A stretch of 64,000 nt of DNA from Hallerella sp964397425 (GCA_964397425.1 CAYNID010000001.1:453107-517106), one strand, 5' to 3'. Shown: positions 24,547 through 33,884, counted from the stretch's first letter. Notes: a model not told the origin generated them from the letters alone. Numbers and translations: made by a program.

Positions 24547-27195
24547 ATGTCCGAAACGATGACTTCTGCGCAAGTGCGCGAATCTTTTATCAAGTTCTTT
24601 GAATCGAAAGGACACTTGTTTGTCCGCAGCTCGCCGGTCGTTCCCCACGATGATCCGACGCTCATGTTTACGAACGCCGGCATGAACCAGTTCAAGGCGA
24701 TTTTCCTGGGAGACAATCCCAAGGGATGGAAGCGGGTCTGCAACAGCCAGAAGTGCATTCGCGTATCGGGAAAGCACAACGATTTGGATGTCGTTGGCCG
24801 AGACAATTACCACCACACATTTTTTGAAATGCTCGGCAACTGGTCGTTTGGCGATTATTACAAGCGCGAAGCTATCTCGTGGGCATGGGAACTCCTGACC
24901 GAAGTCTGGAAGCTCCCCAAGGAGCGCTTGTTCGCGACTGTATTCCAGGACGATGACGAGGCGTGGCAAATTTGGAAAGAAGTCTCCGGGCTTCCCGATG
25001 ACCGCATCATGCGTTTTGACGCCCATTCGAATTTCTGGGAAATGGGCGACACCGGTCCCTGCGGCCCCTGCTCCGAAATTCATTATGACCGCGGCGATTT
25101 GGCGACTCAGGCGGAGACTTTCAAAGATCCGATTCTGGGCGTGAACGGCGAAAATGACCGTTACATTGAAATTTGGAACAACGTGTTCATGCAATATGAA
25201 CGCCTTTCCGATGGCTCGCTTGTCCCGCTCAAGGCGAAAAATGTCGATACGGGCATGGGCTTTGAACGGATATGCTCCATTTTGCAGGGCAAGACAAGCA
25301 ATTACGACACGGATGTGTTCAGCCCTATTATCCGCAAGGTCGCGGAACTTTCCGGCGTTCCTTACAGCGCAGGAAAAGAGGGGACTCCGCATCGCGTCAT
25401 CGCGGATCACCTCCGCGCCATTTCCTTTGCAATTGCCGACGGGGCGCTCCCGTCTAACGAAGGCCGCGGGTACGTCTTGCGACGCATTTTGCGCCGCGCG
25501 AGCCGCTTTGCGCGCCTTCTCGGTCAAACGTCTCCCTTTATCTGCAAATTGGTGCAAGTCCTGGCGGATACAATGGGGGATGCCTTCCCGGAAATCCGCG
25601 AACGCAGGGATTTTGTCGCATCGGTCATTCAAAGCGAAGAAGAAAGCTTTATCCGGACTCTGGATGCGGGGCTTGAACGCTTTGCCGCCATTTCCGCGGA
25701 TTTGAAAAAGGGCGAAAGCATTCCCGGCGATAAAGTGTTCCTCCTTTACGATACATACGGATTCCCCCCCGATCTCACGGGAATCTTAGCCGAGGAAAAG
25801 GGCCTTCTCATTGACGAAAAGGGCTATGAAAAGTGCATGGAAGAACAAAAAGCCCGCGCCCGTGCGAACATGAAAAAAGGCATCGATACGATGGGCTCCG
25901 AAGGATGGACCGAATACGCGGTCGGATCGACGAAGTTTGTCGGCTATGATGTGAACGCGGCGAAAGTCAAGGTCCTCCGTTACCGCGAAGACAAGGGAAT
26001 CCTTTCCATCGTTCTCGACACGACTCCGTTTTATGCGGAAATGGGCGGTCAGGTCGGTGACAAGGGAACCCTTTCTGCTGAGGGAATCGAAATTTCGATA
26101 TTTGACACGGTCCGCGTCAACGACACGACAGTGCACCGTGGAAAAGTGATCAAGGGCGTTGCGGACAGGGATTCGATGGCTTCGGAATTTTTTGCGACAG
26201 TCGACGATGCCCGCAGAGCCGACATCCGCAAGAACCATTCGGCGACGCACTTGATCCAGGCGGCTCTCCGGCAGATTTTGGGCTCCCACGTGCAGCAGCA
26301 GGGAAGCTTTGTTTCGAACGAATTGCTCCGCTTTGACTTTAGCCATTTTAACGCGATGACCGAAGACGAAATCCAGCAAGTCGAAGACTTGGTGAATGCG
26401 AAAGTGATGGAATGTTTGCCGGTGTCGACCGACGTGATGAACGTGGACGAAGCGAAGGCGAGCGGTGCCATGGCGCTTTTTGGCGAAAAATACGGAGACA
26501 CGGTCCGCGTCGTGAAAATGGGAAACTCCGGCGAGGAATTTTCTAGGGAACTGTGCGGTGGTCTGCACGTTCAAAATACGGGAAACATCGGAATGGTGAA
26601 AATCATCTCCGAATCGAGCGTGTCTTCGGGCGTGCGCCGTATCGAAGCGGTGACAGGGCGCGGCGCGCTGATTCTGTTGCGCGCGGGAACGCGCATTTTG
26701 ACCGCGCTCCGCGAACAGCTCCGCTGCAAGGATGCCGAAGTGCTCGACCGGATTCAGCAGGCGTTTGCCAAAACGCAGAGCCTTGAAAAAAGTTTGCAAT
26801 CGGTGCAATTGGAACTGGCGACTCTGGCGGCTGGCGATCTTCTGCAAGGGGCTGTCAATGTTCTGGGCGTTAAACTTTATGTCCGCGAAATGTCCATTCC
26901 GGATGACCGCTTCAAGAACTTGCTCGACGGCGTTCAAAGCCGGCTGGATACGGATTCCGTCGCCGTCATTGCGAACAAAGGAACGGGAAACGGCAACATC
27001 GCCGTGATTGTCGGCAAGAACGTTGTTCTCAAAGGCATCAAGGCGGGCGACATGGTCCGTGACCTCGCGAAGGTTTGCAACGGAAAGGGCGGTGGCCGCC
27101 CGGACCGCGCCCAAGCGGGAACCCGTGAACCGGAAAAAATCGCAGCCGCCATCGCCGATGCGAACAATTGGATTCGTGCAAAGCTCGGAGCCTGA
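24547..27195 (+). CDS. alaS: Alanine-tRNA ligase
   Basis: AlaRS charges tRNA-Ala and edits misacylated Ser- or Gly-tRNA. The 882-aa length is typical. The class II catalytic core begins SETMTSAQVRESFIKFFESKGH and contains motif-type segments PTLMFTNAGMNQFKAIFLG and GPCGPCSEIHYDRG. The editing domain holds the zinc HxxxH as NHSATHLIQAAL (about 560-571) and the matching CxxxH as CGGLHVQNTGNIG (about 667-679). The C-terminal oligomerisation domain ends with GGGRPDRAQAGT (about 860). A TAGTTTTG element about 25 bases upstream fits a TAnnTTTG-like promoter. Confidence 0.97.
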   Translation: MSETMTSAQVRESFIKFFESKGHLFVRSSPVVPHDDPTLMFTNAGMNQFKAIFLGDNPKGWKRVCNSQKCIRVSGKHNDLDVVGRDNYHHTFFEMLGNWSFGDYYKREAISWAWELLTEVWKLPKERLFATVFQDDDEAWQIWKEVSGLPDDRIMRFDAHSNFWEMGDTGPCGPCSEIHYDRGDLATQAETFKDPILGVNGENDRYIEIWNNVFMQYERLSDGSLVPLKAKNVDTGMGFERICSILQGKTSNYDTDVFSPIIRKVAELSGVPYSAGKEGTPHRVIADHLRAISFAIADGALPSNEGRGYVLRRILRRASRFARLLGQTSPFICKLVQVLADTMGDAFPEIRERRDFVASVIQSEEESFIRTLDAGLERFAAISADLKKGESIPGDKVFLLYDTYGFPPDLTGILAEEKGLLIDEKGYEKCMEEQKARARANMKKGIDTMGSEGWTEYAVGSTKFVGYDVNAAKVKVLRYREDKGILSIVLDTTPFYAEMGGQVGDKGTLSAEGIEISIFDTVRVNDTTVHRGKVIKGVADRDSMASEFFATVDDARRADIRKNHSATHLIQAALRQILGSHVQQQGSFVSNELLRFDFSHFNAMTEDEIQQVEDLVNAKVMECLPVSTDVMNVDEAKASGAMALFGEKYGDTVRVVKMGNSGEEFSRELCGGLHVQNTGNIGMVKIISESSVSSGVRRIEAVTGRGALILLRAGTRILTALREQLRCKDAEVLDRIQQAFAKTQSLEKSLQSVQLELATLAAGDLLQGAVNVLGVKLYVREMSIPDDRFKNLLDGVQSRLDTDSVAVIANKGTGNGNIAVIVGKNVVLKGIKAGDMVRDLAKVCNGKGGGRPDRAQAGTREPEKIAAAIADANNWIRAKLGA

Positions 27196-27215
27196 TTTTT
27201 CGAAAGGAGTTTCGG

Positions 27216-27590
27216 ATGCAAAAAATTCACACGAACGACGCTCCGGCGGCAATCGGTCCGTATTCTCAGGCAATCCGCATTGGGAATACGGTTTATGTCT
27301 CCGGTCAAATTCCCATCGTTCCCGAAACGGGAACTCTCGCCGGGGACACCATTGAAGTCCAGACGGAACAGGTTTGCAAAAATATTTCCGCGATTCTCTC
27401 CGCGGCGGGAACGGACATTTTCCGTGTGCTGAAAGCGACTTGTTTTTTGCGTCACCTTTCCGATTTTGCAACGTTCAACGCCATTTACGAAAAACACTTT
27501 GTCGGAAAGCCGGCCCGGAGCTGTGTCGAAGTTTCGGCGCTGCCCAAAGGCGCTCTTGTCGAAGTGGAAGTGATAGCGGAAGTCGGCTGA
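27216..27590 (+). CDS. RidA/YjgF/YER057c/UK114 family enamine/imine deaminase
   Basis: The 124-aa protein starts at an ATG with AAAGGAG 7 bases upstream. RidA-family features are TNDAPAAIGPYSQA (about 6-19), YVSGQIPI, and the C-terminal RSCVEVSALPKGALVEVEVIA, where the arginine and glutamate that handle the reactive imine lie. RidA hydrolyses 2-aminoacrylate released by pyridoxal-phosphate enzymes before it can damage others. It sits 20 bases after alaS, so cotranscription is likely, and ends at a hairpin at 27634. The family's substrate range is wide, so the precise reaction here is inferred. Confidence 0.93.
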   Translation: MQKIHTNDAPAAIGPYSQAIRIGNTVYVSGQIPIVPETGTLAGDTIEVQTEQVCKNISAILSAAGTDIFRVLKATCFLRHLSDFATFNAIYEKHFVGKPARSCVEVSALPKGALVEVEVIAEVG

Positions 27591-27633
27591 AACCGGCAGA
27601 CGGATTTTATTCCCAATCCTTGAAACGAGGAAG

Positions 27634-27660
27634 AAAGAGCTTTTTAAAAAGCTCTTTTTG
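27634..27660 (+). terminator. Terminator after the RidA gene
   Basis: AAAGAGCTTTTT pairs with AAAAAGCTCTTT with no separate loop bases beyond the central A/T run, followed by TTG. It closes the alaS-RidA transcript before the defence-like operon. Confidence 0.75.
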
Positions 27661-27662
27661 AT

Positions 27663-27668
27663 TATATT
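27663..27668 (+). promoter_or_regulatory. TATATT -10-like element before the restriction-like operon
   Basis: TATATT is followed by 8 bases and the ATG of the 353-aa protein; the gap is AT-rich and has no Shine-Dalgarno, so the mRNA may be leaderless. Confidence 0.4.
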
Positions 27669-27676
27669 TTTGAAAA

Positions 27677-28738
27677 ATGACAACTTCCCATCCAAGCGTG
27701 AACATCGATGTGTGTGAAAATCGGATAGACGGAATTTCTCCCGCCGTACTCCGAATTTTGCTGCAGGACCACTCCAAAAGCACATCGAAAAAGTACGAGT
27801 CGATTTTTTGGGCAACGGACAATTACAAAAAATGGGGACCCGATTACGCGTATGGAAAACCGATAACGCCGGAACTCATCACGGGAAAACATGGCAAGAT
27901 CATTCAACCGCGTGTGGTGAAAAGCAAAGAAGTTCAAATGGCGCGCAGCAAGGGAATGGCCGAAGTCTTTACGCCGAGTTGGGTCTGCAATTTTCAAAAC
28001 AATCAAATCGATTCGGTCTGGTTCGGAAACGGAAATGTATTCAATCGAGAAATCGAAAAGGAAGATGGAACTCATTCGTGGATAGTCTCGTCGGATAAAA
28101 TCCGCTTTCCCGCGGGAAAGGATTGGACGCATTATGTAAACGACATCCGTTTGGAAATATCGTGCGGAGAGGCTCCCTACATCGTAAGCCGTTATGATAC
28201 GACGACAGGCGAATTTATTCCGGTGGAAAACCGCATTGGAATTTTAGACAGAAAGCTCCGCGTTGTCGGTGAAAATGTGGAAACGCCGCAGGAATGGTTG
28301 AAATGGGCAGAAGCCGCTTACAAGGCGACTTACGCTTACGAATGGCAGGGAGACAGCTTGTTGCTTGCCCGCGAAGCGGCATTCATGACGCTCTTCGATT
28401 ATTACGAAGCGAAATTTGGAAAAAACGGTGCATCGCAAAAGGAAGAATGCGCGTTGCCGACGGAAATCATTGAACATTTCGCCGAAATCATCAGCTGGAA
28501 TTTTTGGCAGATGGACGGACAGAAAGGCGTTGTGCCAAACAGTTGCGATACCGAAAAAGAGCTGACGTTGGACTTGTTCGGCGAAGTGTCCGAAGAGCGG
28601 ATGCGCTGCGAGGGCTGCGCACGGGATGATTTTAAGCGGCATAACGGCGTTTATTGCAAAATCATGGATTGGCAATTTGTAAATCCGCGGACAAAAAAAA
28701 TGGGGAAAGTAGTCCGTTTTGTAGACACGTTGCGGTAG
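27677..28738 (+). CDS. 'Restriction endonuclease subunit M'-type protein (function unproven)
   Basis: The 353-aa cytoplasmic protein begins MTTSHPSVNIDVCENRIDGISP. A segment of about 60-115 contains RVVKSKEVQMARSKGMAEVFTPSWVCNFQNNQ, shown here in part as EVFTPSWVC; the GEVFTP-like motif is typical of the start of N6-adenine methylase cores in type I and Eco57I systems. I do not see a SAM-binding glycine motif or NPPY in it, so it probably is not active as a methylase alone. Its C-terminal part has CEGCARDDFKRH and ends near KVVRFVDTLR. I recall similar genes labelled 'subunit M' beside large helicase-methylase genes in gut Bacteroidota. It is the first gene of a three-gene operon. Confidence 0.6.
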   Translation: MTTSHPSVNIDVCENRIDGISPAVLRILLQDHSKSTSKKYESIFWATDNYKKWGPDYAYGKPITPELITGKHGKIIQPRVVKSKEVQMARSKGMAEVFTPSWVCNFQNNQIDSVWFGNGNVFNREIEKEDGTHSWIVSSDKIRFPAGKDWTHYVNDIRLEISCGEAPYIVSRYDTTTGEFIPVENRIGILDRKLRVVGENVETPQEWLKWAEAAYKATYAYEWQGDSLLLAREAAFMTLFDYYEAKFGKNGASQKEECALPTEIIEHFAEIISWNFWQMDGQKGVVPNSCDTEKELTLDLFGEVSEERMRCEGCARDDFKRHNGVYCKIMDWQFVNPRTKKMGKVVRFVDTLR

Positions 28739-28742
28739 ATGG

Positions 28743-28925
28743 ATGAATAAAGAACGGGCCATTCAGAATTTTGTCGAATATATTCGGCAGGCAGACCCCG
28801 GCAAACGGGAAATGCTCTTTGCATGGTCGGCGGCATCTACCCAAAAGAGATTAAAGGATTTGAACATCATAGAAACCGTGACGGGACACGGCAAAGGAAT
28901 GTTCCGAATCAAGGAGTGGGAATGA
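28743..28925 (+). CDS. 60-aa protein of the restriction-like operon
   Basis: A short frame lying 4 bases after the 353-aa gene; it overlaps the 1332-aa gene by 4 bases (ATGA), a tight arrangement that supports it being real. It starts MNKERAIQNFVEYIRQADPG, is mainly helical and basic (AASTQKRLKDLNIIE), and ends FRIKEWE. The ...KRLKDLNIIETVTGHGKGMFRI pattern resembles the wing part of a small winged-helix DNA-binding protein, but this is a weak resemblance. It could be a regulator or a specificity accessory. No confident family. Confidence 0.6.
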   Translation: MNKERAIQNFVEYIRQADPGKREMLFAWSAASTQKRLKDLNIIETVTGHGKGMFRIKEWE

Positions 28926-31900
28926 CTTATCAAACTTCATTTGCGCCAAAACTGATTTACGTTTTTCGCATAAACGATGACAGGCACAAAAATTGCCTGA
29001 AAATCGGAGATGCGACTGTAGACGATTGCGACTGGACGGAGATTTCTCCGAACAGCCCGGCCTTGAAAGCGGCTGCCAGAAAACGCATCAAACAGTATAC
29101 GCAAACGGCTGGAATTGAATTTGACTTGCTTCATACGGAACCCGCTATCTTTTTAAAGAACAAACGGAGCGTTGCGTTTCGGGATCTTGACGTTCACAAT
29201 GTACTCAAGCGCAGCGGAATCAAGAAAAAGGATTTTAATGGCGTTGGCGCAGACGAATGGTTTGAAACCGATTTGGAAACGGCGAAAAAGGCGATTGCCG
29301 CCGTGCGCGAGGGACGCGACAGCTTGAATCCGGGAGAAGTCTCTCAGGGAAAGAATCCCATCGTGTTTCGCCCGGAACAGAAAAATGCCATCGAAAAGGC
29401 GTTAAGGCTCTTCAAAAAGAAAAATCAGATGCTCTGGAACGCGAAAATGCGTTTTGGCAAAACGCTTTCGGCTTTGCAGCTGGCAAAGGAAATGCGCGTC
29501 AAGCGTACGCTTATCCTGACGCATCGCCCGGTGGTGAACGACGGCTGGTTCGAAGACTTCAATAAAATTTTTGCAGATTGCGAAGATTACTATCAATATG
29601 GCTCAAAGGATAAAGGAAATTCCTTTGAATTTTTAGAGCGGAATGCGAAAAAGGAAGAACACGCGAAATACGTATACTTCGCAAGTATGCAGGATTTGCG
29701 CGGTTCCGAAACGGTCGGAGGGAACTTCGACAAAAATTCGGAAATCTTTAAAACGGACTGGGATCTTCTGATTGTCGACGAAGCCCACGAAGGAACAAAG
29801 ACCCAGTTGGGAAAGTCCGTCCTCGACGCCCTTATCAAAAAGCGGACAAAGGTTTTGCAGCTTTCGGGAACGCCGTTCAACCTTTTGGATGAATATGAAG
29901 AAGGCGAAATTTACACGTGGGACTATGTGATGGAACAGCGGGCGAAAGCGGAGTGGGAAGTTTCCCATCCGCTAGACCCGAACCCGTACGCGGCTCTTCC
30001 GCGGTTGAACATTTTCACCTTTGACTTGGGAAAGCTGGTCCGGAATTTTAGCGATAGCGATTTGGCGTTCAATTTTCATGAATTCTTCAGGACGGATGAT
30101 GGCGGAAAATTCGTCCACGAAAGCGAAGTCAACAGTTTTTTGAATTTGATCTGCCGAAAGGACGAAAACAGCAACTATCCTTTTTCGACAGAAAAATACC
30201 GCGACAATTTTCGCCATTCCCTGTGGATGCTGCCCGGCGTAGCCGCCGCAAAGGCGATGAGCAAATTGCTCAAGTCCCACAAGGTGTTTTCAAAGTTTGA
30301 AGTCGTGAATGTCGCGGGAAACGGCGACGATGAAGAAGAAAACAACGAAGCGCTCCAAATGGTCCGGGATGCGATAGGGAAAGCTCCCGAAGAAACTTAC
30401 ACGATAACGCTCAGCTGCGGACGGTTGACCACGGGAGTTTCTGTGCCGGAATGGACCGCCGTGTTTATGCTCAGCGGATCGGCGAACACGTCGGCGGCAA
30501 GCTACATGCAGACGATATTTCGCGTGCAAACGCCGGCGAGTGTCGGCGGTAAAATCAAAAAGGAATGCTTTGTCTTTGATTTTGCCCCGGACAGAACGCT
30601 GAAGGTGCTGGCGGAAACGGCGAAGATTTCGGCAAAGGCAGGAAAGACCACGCCGAACGATAAAAAGGTGATGGGCGAATTTTTGAACTTTTGCCCGGTG
30701 ATAGGATTCGACGGCACGCGGATGCGTTCGTTTGATGTCGAAAAAATGCTCGCCCAGCTCAAACGCATCCAAATAGAACGCGTCGTGAATAACGGCTTTG
30801 AAGACTCTTGCCTGTATAACGATGAACTGTTGAAACTCGGCAAACTCGAACTCAAAGAATTCGACGCGTTGAAACGGATTATCGGCAGTACAAAAGCGCA
30901 GAAGAAAACGGATTCGATAGACGTAAACAAGAACGGCCTCACCGAAGAAGAATATGAAAAAATAGAATCGAAGGGCAGGGGAAAGAAATCTCTGACGCCC
31001 GAAGAACAAAAACGCCTCGACAAATTGAAAGAAGCCCGAAAGCAACGGGATGCCGCCGCGAGCATTTTGCGCGGAATCAGCATCCGGATGCCGCTCATGA
31101 TTTACGGCGCGGACTTGAAAAACGAAAACGGGCAAATCACGATAGACAATTTTGAAAGCCTGGTCGATGACGCGAGCTGGGCGGAATTCATGCCCCGGGG
31201 AGTCACCAAGGAAATTTTCCAAAAATTCAAAAAGTATTACGAAGAGGATATTTTCCGCGAAGCGGGCAAGCGGATTCGTGAAATGGTCCGTTCGGCGGAC
31301 GACCTGAGCGTAGAGCAGCGCATCAACCGGATAGGGAACATTTTCAACCGATTCCGGAATCCCGACAAGGAAACGGTCCTTACGCCGTGGCGAGTCGTGA
31401 ACATGCACATCGGCGAGGCGTTCGGCGGTTACGTCTTTTTTGACAAGAACTTTGATGGCGAAAAAATGCTGGAAACTCCCCGCTTTGTCGACTTGGGAAA
31501 GAAAACGGACTCGGTCTTTTCGCCGGGCAGCCGCATTCTGGAAATCAACAGCAAAAGTGGGCTTTACCCGTTGTACATGGCTTATGGGATTTACCGCGCC
31601 GCGGTCCGCAAGGAATACGGGAGCCGGAACACGATAACCATCGACATGCAGCGGAAGCTGTGGAACAAAGTGGTTGCCGAAAATATTTTCGTGATTTGCA
31701 AAACGCCGATGGCAGTGAGCATCACCCGGCGGACCCTGCTCGGATTCCAGCCCGGGACGGTGAATGCGAAATGGTTCGAAAACCTGGAAACGGTCATTGC
31801 GGAAGAGCCCGGAAAATGGATAAGCCGCGTAAAGGATATTGCCTTTTGGAAAGCCGAAAAAAGCGACGCGCGCCGCTCAGGGCGCGGTGGAAAAAACGAG

Positions 31901-32920
31901 GATGAAATGAAATTTGACGCCGTGGTGGGAAATCCGCCGTATCAAATAACGACAGAAGGAACCAGCGACACTCCAATTTATCATCGGTTCATGGACGCTT
32001 CATTTCAAATTTCAGACGTTGTGTCTTTGATTACTCCTGCGCGCTACCTGTTCAATGCGGGGAAAACGCCAAAGGAGTGGAATGAAAAAATCCTGAATGA
32101 CGAACATTTTAAAATTGTTTGGTACAAGCCCAACAGTACGGATGTTTTCCCGAATGTCGATATCAAGGGCGGCGTTGCCGTATGCCTGCGGAATGCAAAC
32201 GAGAATTTTGGGAAAATGATTACTTACACGGCATACCCGGAACTGAATGGATTGTTGAAGAAAGTCGTGATGGTGGACGGTTTTACCTCCATAGACAAAT
32301 CCATCTATCCGCAGAACAAATTTGAATTGGAAGTCCTGTATAAAGATTTTCCGGAATACAAAAAAGTGATTGGAAGTGGGGGACGGGAACGCCGATTGAC
32401 GACCTCCATTTTCGAACAATTGGACGTTTTTAAAGAAACGCCTCAAAAAAATTCTGTTGAAATCATGGGGCTTATCAAGAATAACCGCGTCAAACGGTAT
32501 TTACCCCAAAAATACCTTGAAAAACACGCCAATCTTGAAAAATATAAAGTTCTATTGCCTGCATCAAATGGATCCGGAGCGATTGGCGAAGTCCTCTCCA
32601 CACCCCTTGTCGGGGAACCCCTTGTCGGGTATACTCAATCCTTTATCAGCATTGGCTCTTTTGAAACTAAATTCGAAGCGAACGCCTGTTTAAAGTATGT
32701 CAAGTCAAGATTCGCCCGGGTGATGCTTGGAATTTTAAAGGTAACTCAGCATAATCATGTTGACGTTTGGAAATATGTCCCCCTCCAGGACTTTACCGCA
32801 AATTCCGACATCGACTGGAGCAAGTCCATTGCCGAAATCGACAGGCAGCTTTACGCCAAGTACAAACTCTCCGCAGCCGAAATCCGCTTTATCGAAACCC
32901 ACGTCAAGGCGATGGAATAG
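28922..32920 (+). CDS. Single-chain restriction-modification-like protein: GIY-YIG-like, SF2 translocase, Eco57I-type methylase
   Basis: The 1332-aa protein starts MTYQTSFAPKLIYVF at the ATG overlapping the previous stop; an upstream in-frame ATG is only fallback. Residues of about 9-110 look like a GIY-YIG/T5orf172 nuclease (IYVFRI, LKIGDAT, then RDLDVHNVL and EWFETD). The SF2 ATPase follows: MRFGKT with K180, DEAH at 286-289, and SGTPF near 314. The adenine methylase has ILEINSKSG near 872-880 as the SAM motif and NPPY at 1004-1007. The last 250 residues resemble a target-recognition region (YVPLQDF near 1285). In the GIY-YIG-like part the catalytic Glu position reads Asp, so nuclease activity is unproven. 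It matches the type ISP plan with a different nuclease. Confidence 0.75.
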   Translation: MTYQTSFAPKLIYVFRINDDRHKNCLKIGDATVDDCDWTEISPNSPALKAAARKRIKQYTQTAGIEFDLLHTEPAIFLKNKRSVAFRDLDVHNVLKRSGIKKKDFNGVGADEWFETDLETAKKAIAAVREGRDSLNPGEVSQGKNPIVFRPEQKNAIEKALRLFKKKNQMLWNAKMRFGKTLSALQLAKEMRVKRTLILTHRPVVNDGWFEDFNKIFADCEDYYQYGSKDKGNSFEFLERNAKKEEHAKYVYFASMQDLRGSETVGGNFDKNSEIFKTDWDLLIVDEAHEGTKTQLGKSVLDALIKKRTKVLQLSGTPFNLLDEYEEGEIYTWDYVMEQRAKAEWEVSHPLDPNPYAALPRLNIFTFDLGKLVRNFSDSDLAFNFHEFFRTDDGGKFVHESEVNSFLNLICRKDENSNYPFSTEKYRDNFRHSLWMLPGVAAAKAMSKLLKSHKVFSKFEVVNVAGNGDDEEENNEALQMVRDAIGKAPEETYTITLSCGRLTTGVSVPEWTAVFMLSGSANTSAASYMQTIFRVQTPASVGGKIKKECFVFDFAPDRTLKVLAETAKISAKAGKTTPNDKKVMGEFLNFCPVIGFDGTRMRSFDVEKMLAQLKRIQIERVVNNGFEDSCLYNDELLKLGKLELKEFDALKRIIGSTKAQKKTDSIDVNKNGLTEEEYEKIESKGRGKKSLTPEEQKRLDKLKEARKQRDAAASILRGISIRMPLMIYGADLKNENGQITIDNFESLVDDASWAEFMPRGVTKEIFQKFKKYYEEDIFREAGKRIREMVRSADDLSVEQRINRIGNIFNRFRNPDKETVLTPWRVVNMHIGEAFGGYVFFDKNFDGEKMLETPRFVDLGKKTDSVFSPGSRILEINSKSGLYPLYMAYGIYRAAVRKEYGSRNTITIDMQRKLWNKVVAENIFVICKTPMAVSITRRTLLGFQPGTVNAKWFENLETVIAEEPGKWISRVKDIAFWKAEKSDARRSGRGGKNEDEMKFDAVVGNPPYQITTEGTSDTPIYHRFMDASFQISDVVSLITPARYLFNAGKTPKEWNEKILNDEHFKIVWYKPNSTDVFPNVDIKGGVAVCLRNANENFGKMITYTAYPELNGLLKKVVMVDGFTSIDKSIYPQNKFELEVLYKDFPEYKKVIGSGGRERRLTTSIFEQLDVFKETPQKNSVEIMGLIKNNRVKRYLPQKYLEKHANLEKYKVLLPASNGSGAIGEVLSTPLVGEPLVGYTQSFISIGSFETKFEANACLKYVKSRFARVMLGILKVTQHNHVDVWKYVPLQDFTANSDIDWSKSIAEIDRQLYAKYKLSAAEIRFIETHVKAME
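32602..32631 (+). repeat. 15-bp tandem duplication in the target-recognition-like region
   Basis: Two adjacent near-identical 15-base copies (ACCCCTTGTCGGGGA and ACCCCTTGTCGGGTA), in frame, encode TPLVGEPLVGY. Each copy contains a CCCC...GGGG inverted pair, so the site could slip during replication. Confidence 0.8.
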
Positions 32921-33027
32921 GCGACGGAAAAATTGCCCCGGCGTTTTGATGGATGGCGACGGCATCCATTGCGAAAAACAGTTTGGAAAGTGAAAACGCT
33001 TGGATGGGACGCGCGAACGTTTCCACA

Positions 33028-33055
33028 AAAAATCCCGGAATGTTCCGGGATTTTT
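33028..33055. terminator. Bidirectional terminator between convergent genes
   Basis: AAATCCCGGAA and TTCCGGGATTT form an 11-bp stem around a TG loop, flanked by A-run and T-run. It sits between the 1332-aa gene (plus) and the sigma gene (minus) and can stop both. Confidence 0.85.
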
Positions 33056-33071
33056 GGCTTTCAGGGAGAAT

Positions 33072-33884
33072 TTACTTGTTGATTGATGCCAGATAGGCGT
33101 CTTTCTTTTCTTGCAGAAATTCGCGGCTGTTGTATTTGCGGATTCGGCGGAGCGCCTGGTCGCGCAATTGCCGCACGCGTTCATGCGAAATGTTCATGGA
33201 TTCGCCGACTTCGCGCAGCGTCTGCGGAGCTTCCTGGTTGATGCCGAAAATGCCTTCGATCACTTTGGCTTCGCGTTCCGGCAGCTGCTCCATCAGTTCG
33301 CGGGAAAGGTTTTCCACGCTCTGGATTTCGGAATCCGCTTCGGGGTTGACCGCGCCGCCGTCCGCCAGGACTTCGGCATAAGTCGCCTTGGAATCCGCCT
33401 TGAGCGGACTGTCGAACGAGACGCCGCGCTGTCCGATTTGGATGAGTTCGCGGATGTCTTCGCTGATTTCCTTTCCGCGGGATTGTTCGTGGAGGGCGCG
33501 GCGGACGCGCAAATGCTGGTTCGCCGGCAGGCGGATAAGGTTTCCCTGTTCGTTGATGGCGCGCGTAATGTACGCTTTGATCCACCACACGCCGTAACTG
33601 ATGAATTTGAGGCCGCGCGTGTGTTCGAAGCTTTCAATGGCGCGGACAAGGCCCATGGCGCCTTCGCTCACCAGATCTGGCAGGGGAATGGGGCAGCCGC
33701 GGTATTGGATGGCGACTTTCAACACAAAGCGCATATTGGCGGAAATCAGTTTTTGCCGGGCGATTTTGTCGCCTTCACGGGCTTTTTGGAAAAGAATCTG
33801 TTCTTCGTCGCGGGTCAGAGGGGCTGTTTTGCGGATGTCGTCCAGATAACGCTTGAGGGTGACATCAGTTGAATCAATATGCAT
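33072..33884 (-). CDS. rpoD: RNA polymerase sigma-70 factor, short RpoD/SigA type
   Basis: The 270-aa protein lacks region 1.1, like the primary sigma factors of Bacteroidota. Region 1.2 is LKRYLDDIRKTAPLTRDEE. Region 2 runs through ANMRFVLKVAIQYRG, PLPDLVSEGAMGLVRAIESF and the -10-reading FISYGVWWIKAYITRAI (about 95-115). Region 3 follows at about 125-180, and region 4 ends with the -35 helix-turn-helix TLREVGESMNISHERVRQLRDQALRRIRK, quoted in part as SHERVRQLRDQALRR. AAGGAAG lies 4 bases before the ATG. Whether this is the housekeeping factor or a close paralogue cannot be told from one window. It is convergent with the restriction-like operon. Confidence 0.88.
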   Translation of the reverse strand: MHIDSTDVTLKRYLDDIRKTAPLTRDEEQILFQKAREGDKIARQKLISANMRFVLKVAIQYRGCPIPLPDLVSEGAMGLVRAIESFEHTRGLKFISYGVWWIKAYITRAINEQGNLIRLPANQHLRVRRALHEQSRGKEISEDIRELIQIGQRGVSFDSPLKADSKATYAEVLADGGAVNPEADSEIQSVENLSRELMEQLPEREAKVIEGIFGINQEAPQTLREVGESMNISHERVRQLRDQALRRIRKYNSREFLQEKKDAYLASINK

